Part shown: one piece after another, positions 9,546 to 19,733 of the stretch
Numbering within the stretch: the stretch's first letter is position 1
Layout: every line of letters starts with the position of its first letter
Made by a program: the position numbers and the translations under genes
Notes under the pieces: model-generated
Seen by the model: only the letters and a program-made list of their open reading frames with translations
What the model was told of the DNA's origin: nothing
Database searches by the model: none
Origin: Prochlorococcus sp. AG-363-P19
Lineage (GTDB): Bacteria; Cyanobacteriota; Cyanobacteriia; PCC-6307; Cyanobiaceae
Assembly (NCBI GenBank): GCA_003280055.1
Contig: QCGG01000007.1
Span: forward strand, 26,292-90,291
Length of the DNA: 64,000 bases
Direction: 5' to 3'

Positions 9546-12068
9546 TTAATGTACATCACAAGTAATTTCTACAGGGAAAGGATCTACTTTCCATATTTTT
9601 TCGCAGTATTCACGGATTGAGCGGTCTGACGAGAAGAAACCTGATCTAGCAGTATTTAGTAATGCCATTTTGTTCCATTGATTATGGTCAACCCACGCTT
9701 GACTTACTTCATCTTGGGCTCTGAGATAGTCAGCAAAATCGGCCATCACGAAAAAGGGATCTTCTCCTTTTAAATTATTAAGAACAGGTTGGAAAAGCTC
9801 GGTATCTCCATTGCTGAAATGCCCGATTTCAATAAGTCGAATTGCTTCAGCCAGTTCGGGTAAGGCCTCTATATATTCTTTTGGTTTATAACCATTGTTT
9901 TTTAGTTCCATAATTTCAGACTCTGTCTTTCCAAAAAGGAAGAAATTTTCTTTACCAACAAGCTCACGAATTTCAATATTTGCGCCATCAAGTGTTCCGA
10001 TTGTAAGGGCACCATTCATTGCAAATTTCATATTTCCAGTACCTGATGCTTCTTTCCCAGCTGTTGAAATTTGTTCAGATAAATCAGTAGCAGGATATAC
10101 TTTTTCTCCTAGTTTAACATTATAGTCAGGCAGAAAAACGACTCTTAATAAACCATCCATATCAGGATCTGAGTTTATAATCTCAGCTATGCCATTGATT
10201 AATCTGATTATTAACTTTGCAATGTAATAACCAGGTGCTGCTTTGCCGCCAAAAATTATTGTTCTGGGAGCCATGCCAACAGACTTACCATTTTTAATTC
10301 TCAAATATTGGGCGATAATTTGAAGAGCATTTAAGTGTTGTCGCTTGTATTGGTGGATTCTTTTAACTTGTACATCAAACATGCTAGACGGGTCTACTAA
10401 TACACCCGTTTGTCTATGAATATAGCCTGCTAATGTCCTTTTACCTAAAAGCTTCGTTTCTCCAAATTCATTAAGAAATCCAGTATCATTTATTTTGTTC
10501 TCAAGTTGTTCAAGAAGCTCCATTTTTGTAATCCATCCTTTTCCTAATTGCTTATCAAATAATGACGAAAGAGCTGGGTTTGCTAGGGCAACCCATCTGC
10601 GCGGAGTTACACCATTAGTTACATTTGTAAATTTATTTGGCCATAGTTTTGCAAATTCCGGCAATAGTTGTCTTTTGATTAGATCAGAATGTAGTGCTGC
10701 AACACCGTTGACTTTTTGAGCTCCAATAGTTGCTAGATGTGCCATTCGAACAGATTTACAGCCTTCTTCATCAATAATTGATAGCTTTCTGATAATTAAA
10801 TCGTCTCCTGGGTAACGCAGTCTTAATTGTTGAAGAAAGCGTTGGTTGATTTCATATATCAGTTCAAGATGTCGAGGCAAAAGACTTCTAAATAGATCTA
10901 GATCCCATTTTTCTAATGCCTCAGGAAGCAATGTGTGGTTTGTATAAGCTACTGATTTGGTTGTTATCTCCCAGGCTTTTTCCCAATCGAAGTGGTGTGT
11001 GTCAATTAGTAGGCGCATTAGCTCAGCGACGGCTATTGCTGGATGGGTGTCATTTAGTTGAACTGTCCAATGTTTCGGAAAGTCTTCTAATGGAAGAGAT
11101 CTTTGCTCCATACTCCGAAACATATCTTGTAAAGAGCAGCTAACGAAGAAATGCTGCTGTTTTAGCCGAAGTCTTCTTCCTTCGTCAGTACCATCATTGG
11201 GATATAACACCTTAGAAAGAGTTTCGGAGCCAACTTTTTCTTCAACAGCCCCGTAATAGTCACCGATGTTGAAGGCATAGAAATCAAAGCTTTCTGTTGC
11301 ATCAGCCCGCCAAAGTCTGAGTCGATTACATGTATTTACTTGATATCCAAGCATTGGTACGTCATGAGGGACTCCTATTGCATGTTCAGCGGGGATCCAT
11401 CTGGAGCGATAGTTTCCATTGTTATCGAGGTAATTCTCTGTATGCCCTCCAAATCCAACTAAACAAGCTTCGTCTGGCTGCGGGAGTTCCCATGGCCATC
11501 CACCTTTTAGCCATTTGTCGGTCACTTCTATTTGCCATCCATCTCTTATGAGTTGGTTAAAGATTCCAAATTCGTAACGAATGCCATAACCAATAGCAGG
11601 GATTTGCAGAGTTGCTAGTGATTCCATATAGCAAGCTGCAAGACGACCGAGGCCGCCATTACCTAGCCCAGGTTCTTCTTCTACTTCAAGAATGTGTTTC
11701 AGTGATTCAATGCCAAAACGATTGAGTGCCTGCTCGGCTTCTTTTTGGATGCCAAGGTTTAGTAGGTTGTTATTTAATTGAGGACCAATTAAGAACTCAG
11801 CAGAGAGATAGGCAACTCTTTTTTGAGGTCTAGCTCTAATTGCTTCAAGACTCGCTAAATACCGTGTCATGAGTCGATCTCTTACGGCGTAACTCAAAGC
11901 CATATAGAGGTCGTGAAGACTTGCTGTAGGTGCAAGTTTTCCCAAGGTAAAAAACAGATGTTCTGTCATGCCATCGAAGACGGCATTTGCATCGATCCCA
12001 GCTCGTTCTGGATCTGCATAACAACCTGGGGTTGGGAGTCGCAGGTCTAGTGGCTCGGAAGAGGTCAT
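9546..12068 (-). CDS. glgP: Glycogen phosphorylase
   Basis: Degrades glycogen to glucose-1-phosphate, so it is the nighttime carbon-mobilising step in a cyanobacterium. 840 residues, the full family length. Visible signatures are RVAYLSAEFLIGPQLNNNLL near residue 85, LGNGGLGRLAACYMESLATL near 135, and the pyridoxal phosphate lysine in EASGTGNMKFAMNGALTIGT near 680. The start at 12068 (MTSSEPLDLRLPTP) is consistent with the family. It is divergent from the antiporter gene across 251 bp. Confidence 0.97.
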   Translation of the reverse strand: MTSSEPLDLRLPTPGCYADPERAGIDANAVFDGMTEHLFFTLGKLAPTASLHDLYMALSYAVRDRLMTRYLASLEAIRARPQKRVAYLSAEFLIGPQLNNNLLNLGIQKEAEQALNRFGIESLKHILEVEEEPGLGNGGLGRLAACYMESLATLQIPAIGYGIRYEFGIFNQLIRDGWQIEVTDKWLKGGWPWELPQPDEACLVGFGGHTENYLDNNGNYRSRWIPAEHAIGVPHDVPMLGYQVNTCNRLRLWRADATESFDFYAFNIGDYYGAVEEKVGSETLSKVLYPNDGTDEGRRLRLKQQHFFVSCSLQDMFRSMEQRSLPLEDFPKHWTVQLNDTHPAIAVAELMRLLIDTHHFDWEKAWEITTKSVAYTNHTLLPEALEKWDLDLFRSLLPRHLELIYEINQRFLQQLRLRYPGDDLIIRKLSIIDEEGCKSVRMAHLATIGAQKVNGVAALHSDLIKRQLLPEFAKLWPNKFTNVTNGVTPRRWVALANPALSSLFDKQLGKGWITKMELLEQLENKINDTGFLNEFGETKLLGKRTLAGYIHRQTGVLVDPSSMFDVQVKRIHQYKRQHLNALQIIAQYLRIKNGKSVGMAPRTIIFGGKAAPGYYIAKLIIRLINGIAEIINSDPDMDGLLRVVFLPDYNVKLGEKVYPATDLSEQISTAGKEASGTGNMKFAMNGALTIGTLDGANIEIRELVGKENFFLFGKTESEIMELKNNGYKPKEYIEALPELAEAIRLIEIGHFSNGDTELFQPVLNNLKGEDPFFVMADFADYLRAQDEVSQAWVDHNQWNKMALLNTARSGFFSSDRSIREYCEKIWKVDPFPVEITCDVH

Positions 12069-12319
12069 GAAATGCTGAAAAGGTTTCTTAGGAGTGGATT
12101 AACTTATGAAGCTCTAGAAAAAGCTTTGCTAATACGAGCCGCCTCCGAGGTATTGATTCATTAGCTCTGGAAAACGTTAGCTGTACTTGTGCGATCACAT
12201 TGCTACTGACTTCAGATCAACACTTGAGAGGCTGTGAAAGTGAGTTTGATCGCTTGAGCAGCATTATTTGTACCTCGCTCACGTATGTTCCTTAATTAAG
12301 AATTTCAAGAACAGTTCTC

Positions 12320-13693
12320 ATGTATGTTTCCTCAATTCTTTCAGTGCTTAGCACCCATGATGTTGAGGTCGCTGAAACTCTCATTGGGGTTATTAATTTC
12401 CTGCTTATATTTTTGGCTGCTAGAACCTTTGCAGAAGTCTTGGTGCGATTAAGTTTGCCCACCATTGTGGGTGAGCTTCTTGCTGGTGTTGTTATAGGAG
12501 CATCAGGATTGCATCTACTGATCCCTCCAACTACTAGTGCACAATTAAATCAGGGATTTGTCCATTTCATAAGCTCACTGGCTTCTGTTCCGCCTGAAGC
12601 GGTACCAGATCTTTACTTTGAGACATTCCCTTCTCTTCAAGCTGTCGCAACACTTGGTTTGTACGCATTACTTTTCCTAACGGGGTTAGAAAGCGAATTA
12701 GAAGAATTGGTTGCCGTTGGTGTCCAGGCATTCACAGTTGCTATGGCCGGGGTAATTTTGCCTTTTGCTTTTGGAACATTGGGGTTGATGTTTCTTTTTC
12801 AAGTTGACCTGATTCCTGCGGTTTTTGCTGGTGCCTCGATGACTGCTACAAGTATTGGTATTACAGCCAGTGTTTTTGGAGAACTTGGATATTTAAAAAC
12901 TCGCGAAGGACAGATAGTTATTGGTGCAGCAGTTCTTGATGACATCTTGGGAATAGTTATTCTCGCTGTGGTTGTCGCATTGGCGACCGGAGGATCCTTA
13001 CAAATTGCACCTATTCTTAAGTTAGTTGGAGCTGCAACTTTGTTTGTTGTCGGTGCAATTGTCTTAAGCAGAACAGCAGCACCTGCTTTTGATTGGTTAT
13101 TGGATAGGTTGAAAGCTCCTGGAGCGGTTGTAGTTGCCTCTTTTGTAATACTTGTGTTGAGTTGTTTCGTAGCTACCGCTATTGGCTTAGAAGCAGCTTT
13201 GGGTGCCTTTGCTGCGGGGTTGATACTTAGTAGTTCTAAGAACAATCATGCGATTCAACAGTCAGTTCTTCCTCTCGTTTCTCTATTTGCAACAATCTTT
13301 TTTGTCTTAGTTGGAGCAGGTATGGATCTTTCTGTTATAAATCCTCTTGATCCAGCTAGTCGGTCTGCATTAGTAGTAGCTGCTTTTATGTTGATTGTTG
13401 CTATTTTGGGAAAAATTGCGGCCGGTTGGTCCTTCATTATTGATAAACCTACAGATCGTTTAGTAGTCGGTTTGGGGATGATGCCAAGAGGAGAGGTGGG
13501 TTTGATTTTTCTTGGACTTGGAACAAGTGCTGGACTTTTGACACCTTCTCTTGAAGCTGCTGTTCTGTTAATGGTTATAGGTACTACTTTTCTTGCGCCT
13601 GTCTTGCTTCGAATTGTTTTAAAAGACAAAACGCCTGGTGGAGGAAATTCTATCCCTGATGATGTGGCCGCAAATCCTGTAGGTCTTGTATAA
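12320..13693 (+). CDS. Na+/H+ antiporter, CPA2 family (NapA-like)
   Basis: Membrane cation/proton exchanger, probably for sodium export and pH control. 457 residues with about 12-13 hydrophobic segments. The transport-site region has ASMTATSIGITASVFGELG and the paired acidic residues in GAAVLDDILGIVIL, the DD type typical of electrogenic CPA2 exchangers. The C-terminal transmembrane helices include GMMPRGEVGLIFLGLG. The short cytoplasmic tail lacks a TrkA-N domain. The ion specificity is inferred. Confidence 0.9.
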   Translation: MYVSSILSVLSTHDVEVAETLIGVINFLLIFLAARTFAEVLVRLSLPTIVGELLAGVVIGASGLHLLIPPTTSAQLNQGFVHFISSLASVPPEAVPDLYFETFPSLQAVATLGLYALLFLTGLESELEELVAVGVQAFTVAMAGVILPFAFGTLGLMFLFQVDLIPAVFAGASMTATSIGITASVFGELGYLKTREGQIVIGAAVLDDILGIVILAVVVALATGGSLQIAPILKLVGAATLFVVGAIVLSRTAAPAFDWLLDRLKAPGAVVVASFVILVLSCFVATAIGLEAALGAFAAGLILSSSKNNHAIQQSVLPLVSLFATIFFVLVGAGMDLSVINPLDPASRSALVVAAFMLIVAILGKIAAGWSFIIDKPTDRLVVGLGMMPRGEVGLIFLGLGTSAGLLTPSLEAAVLLMVIGTTFLAPVLLRIVLKDKTPGGGNSIPDDVAANPVGLV

Positions 13694-13811
13694 AGTCCAG
13701 ATCTAAAAGTGAAAGCTATTTTGGCTTTTGAACACTTACACCTAATAAATTTGTACCTGAATGGGACTTTTGACCTGGCAATTTTCCTTAGTTAAGTGAG
13801 CTGACCTTTGT

Positions 13812-14759
13812 ATGTCTCTTTTGGCTGCTACTCCAAATGCCCCCTGGAGCTACTTAGGGCATGAAGTTTTTTCAGTTAGTAGCTCTACAGATTTGATTTC
13901 TGATGGCTCCCAGCCAAGCAATCCAGCGGTATTACTAGTGCATGGGTTTGGGGCTTCAACTGACCATTGGCGCTACAACATACCTTTCCTTGCGCAAACG
14001 CATGAAGTCCATGCAATTGATTTGCTTGGTTTTGGTCGCAGTGCAAAACCTTCTGAGTTGAATTATGGAGGTGATCTTTGGAAGGAGCAGGTAGTGGCTT
14101 ATGTAAAAGAAAGAATTGGTCGACCAACAGTGATAGTTGGCAATTCTCTTGGCGGATATGCTGCTCTTGCGGCAGGAGCAGCACTTAAATCGGAATCAGC
14201 GGGTGTGGTTTTGCTCAATGCTGCTGGTTATTTTAGTGATGAAAAGTTTGCTGCTAAGCCAAAGGATTTGAATTCTCGTATTCGGCGAATTGTCTTGGGG
14301 GGTTTGTCCAGGGATGTATTGATCCAGTGGCTCATTTATCCATTGATCCAGCGTCTTATTTTTGAGAACTTACGAAGGCCTGCTGCAATTCGAAGGACAC
14401 TTCAACAGGTTTATATAGATGCTACAAATGTTGATGATGCTCTTGTTGAATCTATACATAGGCCCTCTTTGGATCCAGGTGCATTCCAAGTTTTCCGAAA
14501 AGTTTTTCAGGCACGTGGTCCTCAAGGACAGCCTTTAGATGCTTTGTTTAATGATTTAAAATCTCCACTTTTATTGCTGTGGGGTGACGGAGACCCTTGG
14601 CTTAGGAATGCAAAATCTAAACAGGATAAGTTCCGTATGTTTGCAAAAAAGGCTTCTTTAGAATTTAAAGAGGTTTTATTAAATGCAGGACATTGTCCTC
14701 ATGATGAGGTTCCTGATCAAGTCAATGAAGAAATGCTTATTTGGCTTAAAGCTCAATAG
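13812..14759 (+). CDS. Alpha/beta hydrolase
   Basis: 315 residues. Oxyanion-hole motif LLVHGFGASTDHWRYNIPFL (about residues 42-61), nucleophile elbow VGNSLGGYAA (Ser near 119), candidate acid in LLLWGDGDPWLR, and His in NAGHCPHDEVPDQVNEEM. A complete catalytic triad is therefore visible. Related cyanobacterial and chloroplast proteins act on pigments or lipids (for example pheophytinase-like enzymes), but the substrate cannot be told from sequence. Next gene on the same strand is 44 bp away. Confidence 0.88.
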   Translation: MSLLAATPNAPWSYLGHEVFSVSSSTDLISDGSQPSNPAVLLVHGFGASTDHWRYNIPFLAQTHEVHAIDLLGFGRSAKPSELNYGGDLWKEQVVAYVKERIGRPTVIVGNSLGGYAALAAGAALKSESAGVVLLNAAGYFSDEKFAAKPKDLNSRIRRIVLGGLSRDVLIQWLIYPLIQRLIFENLRRPAAIRRTLQQVYIDATNVDDALVESIHRPSLDPGAFQVFRKVFQARGPQGQPLDALFNDLKSPLLLLWGDGDPWLRNAKSKQDKFRMFAKKASLEFKEVLLNAGHCPHDEVPDQVNEEMLIWLKAQ

Positions 14760-14803
14760 CTATCTGAGCATTTAATTATTTGTGAGTATTAAGTTGGTTC
14801 ATT

Positions 14804-15649
14804 ATGCTTATTAAGAAAGGTTTTCCATATAGTCATTGGGAACTGTTAGATGCTGAGACAGGTGATCGTTTGCGAATTGTCCCCGAACGGGGTGGATTAA
14901 TAACGGAGTGGAGGTGTAAGAATCGAGAGATTCTTTATTTTGATCAGGAAAGGTTTAAGGAACATTCTAAAAGTATTCGTGGTGGTATTCCTGTGTTATT
15001 TCCAATTTGTGGAAACCTTACAGATGATTCAGTAATATTACTAGGAAAAAAAGTTTCAATTCCACAGCATGGATTTGCTAGGGATAGTTCTTGGCAGATG
15101 TCGCCACTTGATAATACATTGGGATTTAGATTAAGTCTTTCTGATAATGAAAATACATTTAGAATATATCCTTACAATTTTTTGCTTGAGATGGAGGTCT
15201 CTTTAGGAAATAACTGCATTAATTTTAATATTATAATTTCTAATTTGGGAGAAAATAAGTTACCTTTCTCTTTTGGTTTGCATCCTTATTTTAGGGTCAA
15301 AGATTTAAAGAATATTAATATAGAAGGATTGCACCCTATGTGTATGAATCATTTGAATCTATCATCAACGGTTACAAAGTCAGAGCTTTCTCGTTTAGAG
15401 GAGGGTGTTGACTTCCTTTGTGGGCCAACTGGCTTGGTTACTCTTTTAGATATTGTAGAGGCGAGAAGTTTGCAGGTTCAATTTGAACAGCCAATGGATT
15501 TGGCTGTTATTTGGACAGATCCTCCAAGGAAGATGGTGTGTATAGAGCCTTGGACTAGTCAACGTAATTCATTAATTAGTGGAGATCGGTTGCAGTTTGT
15601 TGAGCCTGGCTCTAAGCAAAAACTTAAATGTACTTTCCTTAGTTTTTGA
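14804..15649 (+). CDS. Aldose/hexose-6-phosphate 1-epimerase family protein
   Basis: Galactose-mutarotase fold enzyme of 281 residues, probably interconverting alpha and beta anomers of a phosphorylated hexose. Seen: RIVPERGGLITEWRCKNREI, RGGIPVLFPICGNL with the substrate Arg, HGFARDSSW with a candidate catalytic His, FGLHPYFRV with the second His, and CIEPWTSQRNS with the Glu general base. Its stop is directly followed by the stop of the convergent GlcE-like gene (15649/15650). Substrate assignment is inference. Confidence 0.85.
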   Translation: MLIKKGFPYSHWELLDAETGDRLRIVPERGGLITEWRCKNREILYFDQERFKEHSKSIRGGIPVLFPICGNLTDDSVILLGKKVSIPQHGFARDSSWQMSPLDNTLGFRLSLSDNENTFRIYPYNFLLEMEVSLGNNCINFNIIISNLGENKLPFSFGLHPYFRVKDLKNINIEGLHPMCMNHLNLSSTVTKSELSRLEEGVDFLCGPTGLVTLLDIVEARSLQVQFEQPMDLAVIWTDPPRKMVCIEPWTSQRNSLISGDRLQFVEPGSKQKLKCTFLSF

Positions 15650-16843
15650 TTATCCTCTTACTCCCGGTAATCTTCCAATTGAGATTTGATTCTTTGGATC
15701 AAAATTCTTTTTTATAGCTTTAACTAAATGCATTGAAGGTGCATCAAGCCACGCTTCTATTCTCTTAGCTTTTTCGAATGGTTGCATAAGAATTATCATT
15801 TCACCCTCAAGCTGTTGGATTTTTGTTCTTAGTGCTTTCATTTCCATTGCTGAACATAAAATGTTTGGTTGTTTTGGATTATTTTGCCAGCCTTGCCCTA
15901 TTCCTGTCCCTGCTCCAAAAATCCATTGCCAAGAATCTACGCATTTAAATTCTTCACTTTTAATTAGTTCTTTCACTTTTGCTGGTGGAATCGTGACGCG
16001 CACTAGCCATTTGATTCCTTGAGAGACTAATTCTTGCGAAAAATCATTTATAAGTGGTCCATTCCATTCTTTAGATTCCGCCGTTAGTTGGTTCTCTTCG
16101 GCTAGTTTAGTAATTCCGGCTAACTGCTCTTTTAAAGAGAGATTGGATACACTTGCTAGGCCTATATTGAAATACCATTCTTGAGTTAATTCCTTTCTCC
16201 AGTCAATATATTCTGGAGTAAAACTTGAAATTATTAGCTGATTAGATAAAGCCTCAAGGTTGGTTAATGACCCTTTAATTGTCAGTTGTGCATGAGCAGG
16301 TTTTATTGGTTGAGTTCTTAAGGTCAGTTCTGTTATTAATGCCAAACTTCCCCAACTTCCACAAAGAAGTCTCATTAGGTCATACCCAGCAACATTTTTG
16401 ACAACCTGACCTCCAGCATGTGCTTCTATTCCATCACTTCGTATTGCTCCAATACCGATAACTTGATCTCGCACTCCTAAGTGTCTATGTCGCAAACTTC
16501 CTGAAAGTCCGCGAGCAATTAGGCCTCCAATGGAACCAGTGTTTTTAGAATCTGAATTTGGGGCACTACCCCATGGCCAATCCACTGATAACCATTGACC
16601 TTTCGCAGCAAGGATCGCTTGTAGTTCCGCAAGGGACAGGCCTGCTTCAACAGTGATAGTTAGGTCGTCTACGGCATGATTAATTACACCGCTAATTTCT
16701 CGAGTGCTTATCGCTAAGGAGTTTTCATTAATTGTTGGCCCCCAATGCATACGAGTATTGAGTCCGCATGGGTGCCAGGCTTTGTTCTCTTGATGCAGTT
16801 CTGCAACAAGATTGGCCAGTCCCTTTGATGATGGTGAGGACAT
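15650..16843 (-). CDS. glcE: FAD-binding oxidase subunit, GlcE-like
   Basis: Smaller FAD-binding subunit of a glycolate-dehydrogenase-type complex. The PCMH-type FAD domain shows LTITVEAGLSLAELQAILAA, SKNTGSIGGLIARGLSGSLR and GGQVVKNVAGYDLMRLLCGS, then ITELTLRTQPIKPA; this is the GlcE pattern. The ATG at 16843 (MSSPSSKGLANLVAEL) is preferred over an upstream in-frame start at 16930, which would overlap the divergent kinase gene. GlcF is encoded 1.4 kb away on the same strand, with the kinase gene inserted between. GlcD is not in the window. Confidence 0.85.
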   Translation of the reverse strand: MSSPSSKGLANLVAELHQENKAWHPCGLNTRMHWGPTINENSLAISTREISGVINHAVDDLTITVEAGLSLAELQAILAAKGQWLSVDWPWGSAPNSDSKNTGSIGGLIARGLSGSLRHRHLGVRDQVIGIGAIRSDGIEAHAGGQVVKNVAGYDLMRLLCGSWGSLALITELTLRTQPIKPAHAQLTIKGSLTNLEALSNQLIISSFTPEYIDWRKELTQEWYFNIGLASVSNLSLKEQLAGITKLAEENQLTAESKEWNGPLINDFSQELVSQGIKWLVRVTIPPAKVKELIKSEEFKCVDSWQWIFGAGTGIGQGWQNNPKQPNILCSAMEMKALRTKIQQLEGEMIILMQPFEKAKRIEAWLDAPSMHLVKAIKKNFDPKNQISIGRLPGVRG

Positions 16844-16890
16844 TTTGGTGTTAGCTTTCTGCGATTTAATCTCCAAGGCGCGATGGATGT

Positions 16891-18246
16891 ATGAAGATTG
16901 TTGTAATTGATGATGATCCCACTGGCTCACAGACAGTCCATGACTGTCCTTTATTGCTTTCTTGGGAGACGAGCGTTCTTAGAGATGGATTGCGACAAAA
17001 CACCTCATTACTCTTTGTATTAGCCAATACAAGGGCTTTGCTGGCAACAGAAGCTGCAAAGCGTATTAAAGATATTTGCTGCTCTTTGAAGCAAGCTATG
17101 AGGGAAGAAGGTATCTCACTAAATGATATTTGGTTGGTTAGTAGAGGAGATTCCACTTTGCGGGGACATGGAGTTCTTGAGCCAAAAGTGATTGCTGAGG
17201 AGTTTGGGCCAATTGATGCAACGTTTCATATACCAGCCTTTTTCCAAGGAGGCCGCACCACAGTGAATGGTGTACATCTGTTGGATGGTGTTCCTGTTCA
17301 TTTGACGCCTTTTGCAGCTGATTTGGTTTTTGGTTATGAAACTAGTGACTTAGCTTTGTGGCTTCAAGAAAAAAGCCAAGGGTTAATTGATGGTTCAACT
17401 GTCAAGAAAATCACTCTTGCTCAACTTGATTCTGCTGCAAATAGTGGTGCGGGAATGCATGAGTTAACGGAATTTTTGAAATCGCTTAGAAATAATGACA
17501 ATGTTGTTGTGGATGCTCTTCGACCAGAACAACTTGATGCCTTGGCAGAAGCTATACAAAATATAGGTGAAGTTAAATCTTTCTTATTTCGAACTGCAGC
17601 AAGTTTTTTGAATTCGCTGTCGCAATTACCTGTTAAGATTTTGCATAGTAGCCAAATATCTAGACTAAGAAGGAGAGATTTATCTGGTAATTCTTTGCCT
17701 GGTTTAATTCTTGTTGGTTCTCATGTAAGTTTAACTGATATCCAACTTGATTCTCTTCTTCAAAATCCAGAATGTAAAGGAGTTGAATTATCTGTTATCA
17801 AAGTTGCCAACCTCTTTAATAGTAATGTGAAAGCTTCAGAACTAGAAGACTTCGAATTAAGCATTTGTTTAGAATTAGAAGAATGTATTTTGAATTCGCA
17901 GACCCCAGTTTTATACACAAGCCGTGGGGAGTTGGTATTTGAAGAAGTTAAAAATCGATTAGAATTCGGGTACTTTCTGGCTAGATTAATGTCTAGAATT
18001 GCTAGATCATTAGCACCTCGTTTGGGATATATGATTAGCAAAGGTGGGATTACTACACATGTTCTGTTAAGAGAAGGATTAGGCCTAGATTCTGTTACTT
18101 TAAAAGGTCAGATTTTACCTGGGCTTTCGATTGTATTAGCATCAAAGATTGGAGTTTATGGTAATTTACCTATAGTGACGTTTCCAGGAAACTTGGGTAA
18201 ACCAGAGACTTTAGCCAATGCTTGGAGGATTGTAGATTCCTGCTGA
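16891..18246 (+). CDS. Four-carbon acid sugar kinase family protein (DUF1537)
   Basis: 451 residues. The N-terminal domain begins MKIVVIDDDPTGSQTVHDCP, the metal/substrate-binding signature of this family, and contains VSRGDSTLRGHGVLEP. The C-terminal nucleotide-binding domain includes YMISKGGITTHVLLREGLGL and ends with the glycine-rich VTFPGNLGKPETLANAW. Known relatives phosphorylate erythronate, threonate or similar acids. Its position between GlcE-like and GlcF-like genes suggests a role in disposing of two- to four-carbon acids, for example those arising from photorespiration; that is inference. Its 3' end overlaps glcF by 36 bp, tail to tail. Confidence 0.87.
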   Translation: MKIVVIDDDPTGSQTVHDCPLLLSWETSVLRDGLRQNTSLLFVLANTRALLATEAAKRIKDICCSLKQAMREEGISLNDIWLVSRGDSTLRGHGVLEPKVIAEEFGPIDATFHIPAFFQGGRTTVNGVHLLDGVPVHLTPFAADLVFGYETSDLALWLQEKSQGLIDGSTVKKITLAQLDSAANSGAGMHELTEFLKSLRNNDNVVVDALRPEQLDALAEAIQNIGEVKSFLFRTAASFLNSLSQLPVKILHSSQISRLRRRDLSGNSLPGLILVGSHVSLTDIQLDSLLQNPECKGVELSVIKVANLFNSNVKASELEDFELSICLELEECILNSQTPVLYTSRGELVFEEVKNRLEFGYFLARLMSRIARSLAPRLGYMISKGGITTHVLLREGLGLDSVTLKGQILPGLSIVLASKIGVYGNLPIVTFPGNLGKPETLANAWRIVDSC

Positions 18247-19578
18247 TTCAGCAAGGAGTTGCATAGGATGTTTTACACTTAACTTATTATTTAAGTGTCG
18301 TCTAATTTGTAATGTACAGCCAATATTTGCACTAACAATTGTTTTTGCACCGGTTTGTGTAAGATCATTGACTTTTTCCTTGCCAAGTTTCTTGGCTTCG
18401 TTTGGTTGTATCAGATTATAGATACCAGCACTCCCGCAGCAAACGCCTATTTCTTGAGGTTCATATATGCATAGATTAGGTATTGATTTTAAAAGTTCTC
18501 GAGGTTCTTTAGTAATATTTTGACCGTGAATCATATGGCAAGCATCATGATATGCAACTTCAAATAATTCCTTATTTATTAGTGAGCGGCCAGTTGTATT
18601 TGGTAGTGGTTTGAGACTTTCTAAGAAACTTGTTTGCAGTCCTTTTTTTGTAAGGAATTCATGTACGTCAAATATAGGGACTTTGAAATTGTTCTCGTTG
18701 CCAAGAAGCTCTTCATAGCTTTTAAGCGTATGTCCGCATCCAGCAGCAGCAACTAAAACTGCGTCTATGGGCCCAATAGTTAGTCCATCTTTTGTTTTGT
18801 CTAAATCTGAAAAGCTTCGTACAAGTGCTTTACCCAGTTGCACGGTTGCTTCAGTTTGGCCTTGATGGTGGGTTACTGCACCGCAACATCCTTGTTGAGA
18901 AGGGACTATAACTTCGAAGCCATTGGCTTGTAATACCCGAACCGTAGCGTGGTTTACTTGTGGATCAAAGCAGCGTTGTACACATCCAAGAATTAGCCCC
19001 ACTCTTCCACGGAATAGTCCTTGTGCGGGGTTAATTATTGGAAAATTATCCGAAAAGCTTTCTTCAATGAGTGGGGGCATCAATGCTTCTATTTCTTCTA
19101 ATGATTTCCCAAGAAGTGCTGTTAGGCCAACTTGACGAAATATTTTTTGTAGGTTGCTTCCAGAATAACTGCGTAGCGTGAAGAGAATTGCTCTTAAGCG
19201 TTTTGGATATGGTAGTACATTTAAAAGTACTTTTCTTAAGATATTTTTGCAAGGATCACGTAGATTTTCTTGATTTAGTAAGGGCCGTATTCCTTCTATT
19301 AATTTATCATAACGAACACCCGATGGACATGCAGTAACACAAGCAAAACAACCTAAACATGTATCGAAGTGCTGTGTAACTGTTTCATCAATTTGAAGTT
19401 CACCACGTTGAATAGCTTTTAAGCTATGTATGCGTCCACGGGGTGAATCCATTTCAGTGCCTAATACTCTATAGCTGGCACATGTAGGAAGGCAAAAACC
19501 ACAGTGAACGCAAGGATCTAAGGTCTCCGAAGGAATGTATTTAGCAGCTGGAATTGATTTGTTTTTTTGCGAGTTCAT
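18211..19578 (-). CDS. glcF: Glycolate oxidase iron-sulfur subunit, GlcF-like
   Basis: 455 residues. Two 4Fe-4S ferredoxin motifs near the N-terminus (CVHCGFCLPTCASY and CLGCFACVTACPSG) are followed by two CCG cysteine-rich domains (GCVQRCFDP with QQGCCGAVTHHQG; YHDACHMIHGQ with GVCCGSAGIYN). This is the layout of GlcF, which passes electrons from glycolate oxidation to quinone. It pairs functionally with the GlcE-like protein at 15650-16843. The last 36 bp overlap the kinase gene on the other strand. Confidence 0.92.
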   Translation of the reverse strand: MNSQKNKSIPAAKYIPSETLDPCVHCGFCLPTCASYRVLGTEMDSPRGRIHSLKAIQRGELQIDETVTQHFDTCLGCFACVTACPSGVRYDKLIEGIRPLLNQENLRDPCKNILRKVLLNVLPYPKRLRAILFTLRSYSGSNLQKIFRQVGLTALLGKSLEEIEALMPPLIEESFSDNFPIINPAQGLFRGRVGLILGCVQRCFDPQVNHATVRVLQANGFEVIVPSQQGCCGAVTHHQGQTEATVQLGKALVRSFSDLDKTKDGLTIGPIDAVLVAAAGCGHTLKSYEELLGNENNFKVPIFDVHEFLTKKGLQTSFLESLKPLPNTTGRSLINKELFEVAYHDACHMIHGQNITKEPRELLKSIPNLCIYEPQEIGVCCGSAGIYNLIQPNEAKKLGKEKVNDLTQTGAKTIVSANIGCTLQIRRHLNNKLSVKHPMQLLAESAGIYNPPSIG

Positions 19579-19733
19579 ACAACATTCTACCCAAATGGAT
19601 GTCTAGTAAAAATCAGAGTTGGAGTAATGCTTTGTTATTTTAAATCTAGCACTCAAAAGTTAATCAGTAATATTTTCTTATGATAGCCGAATAATTACAA
19701 AGAGCCTAATTTATCCATTAAAAAATCTTATAA

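Noticed and set aside
12185..12200. TGTGCGATCACA palindrome before the antiporter gene, resembling a CRP site
   Set aside because: The spacer is 4 bp, not the 6 bp of CRP sites, and marine picocyanobacteria are not known to use such sites here.
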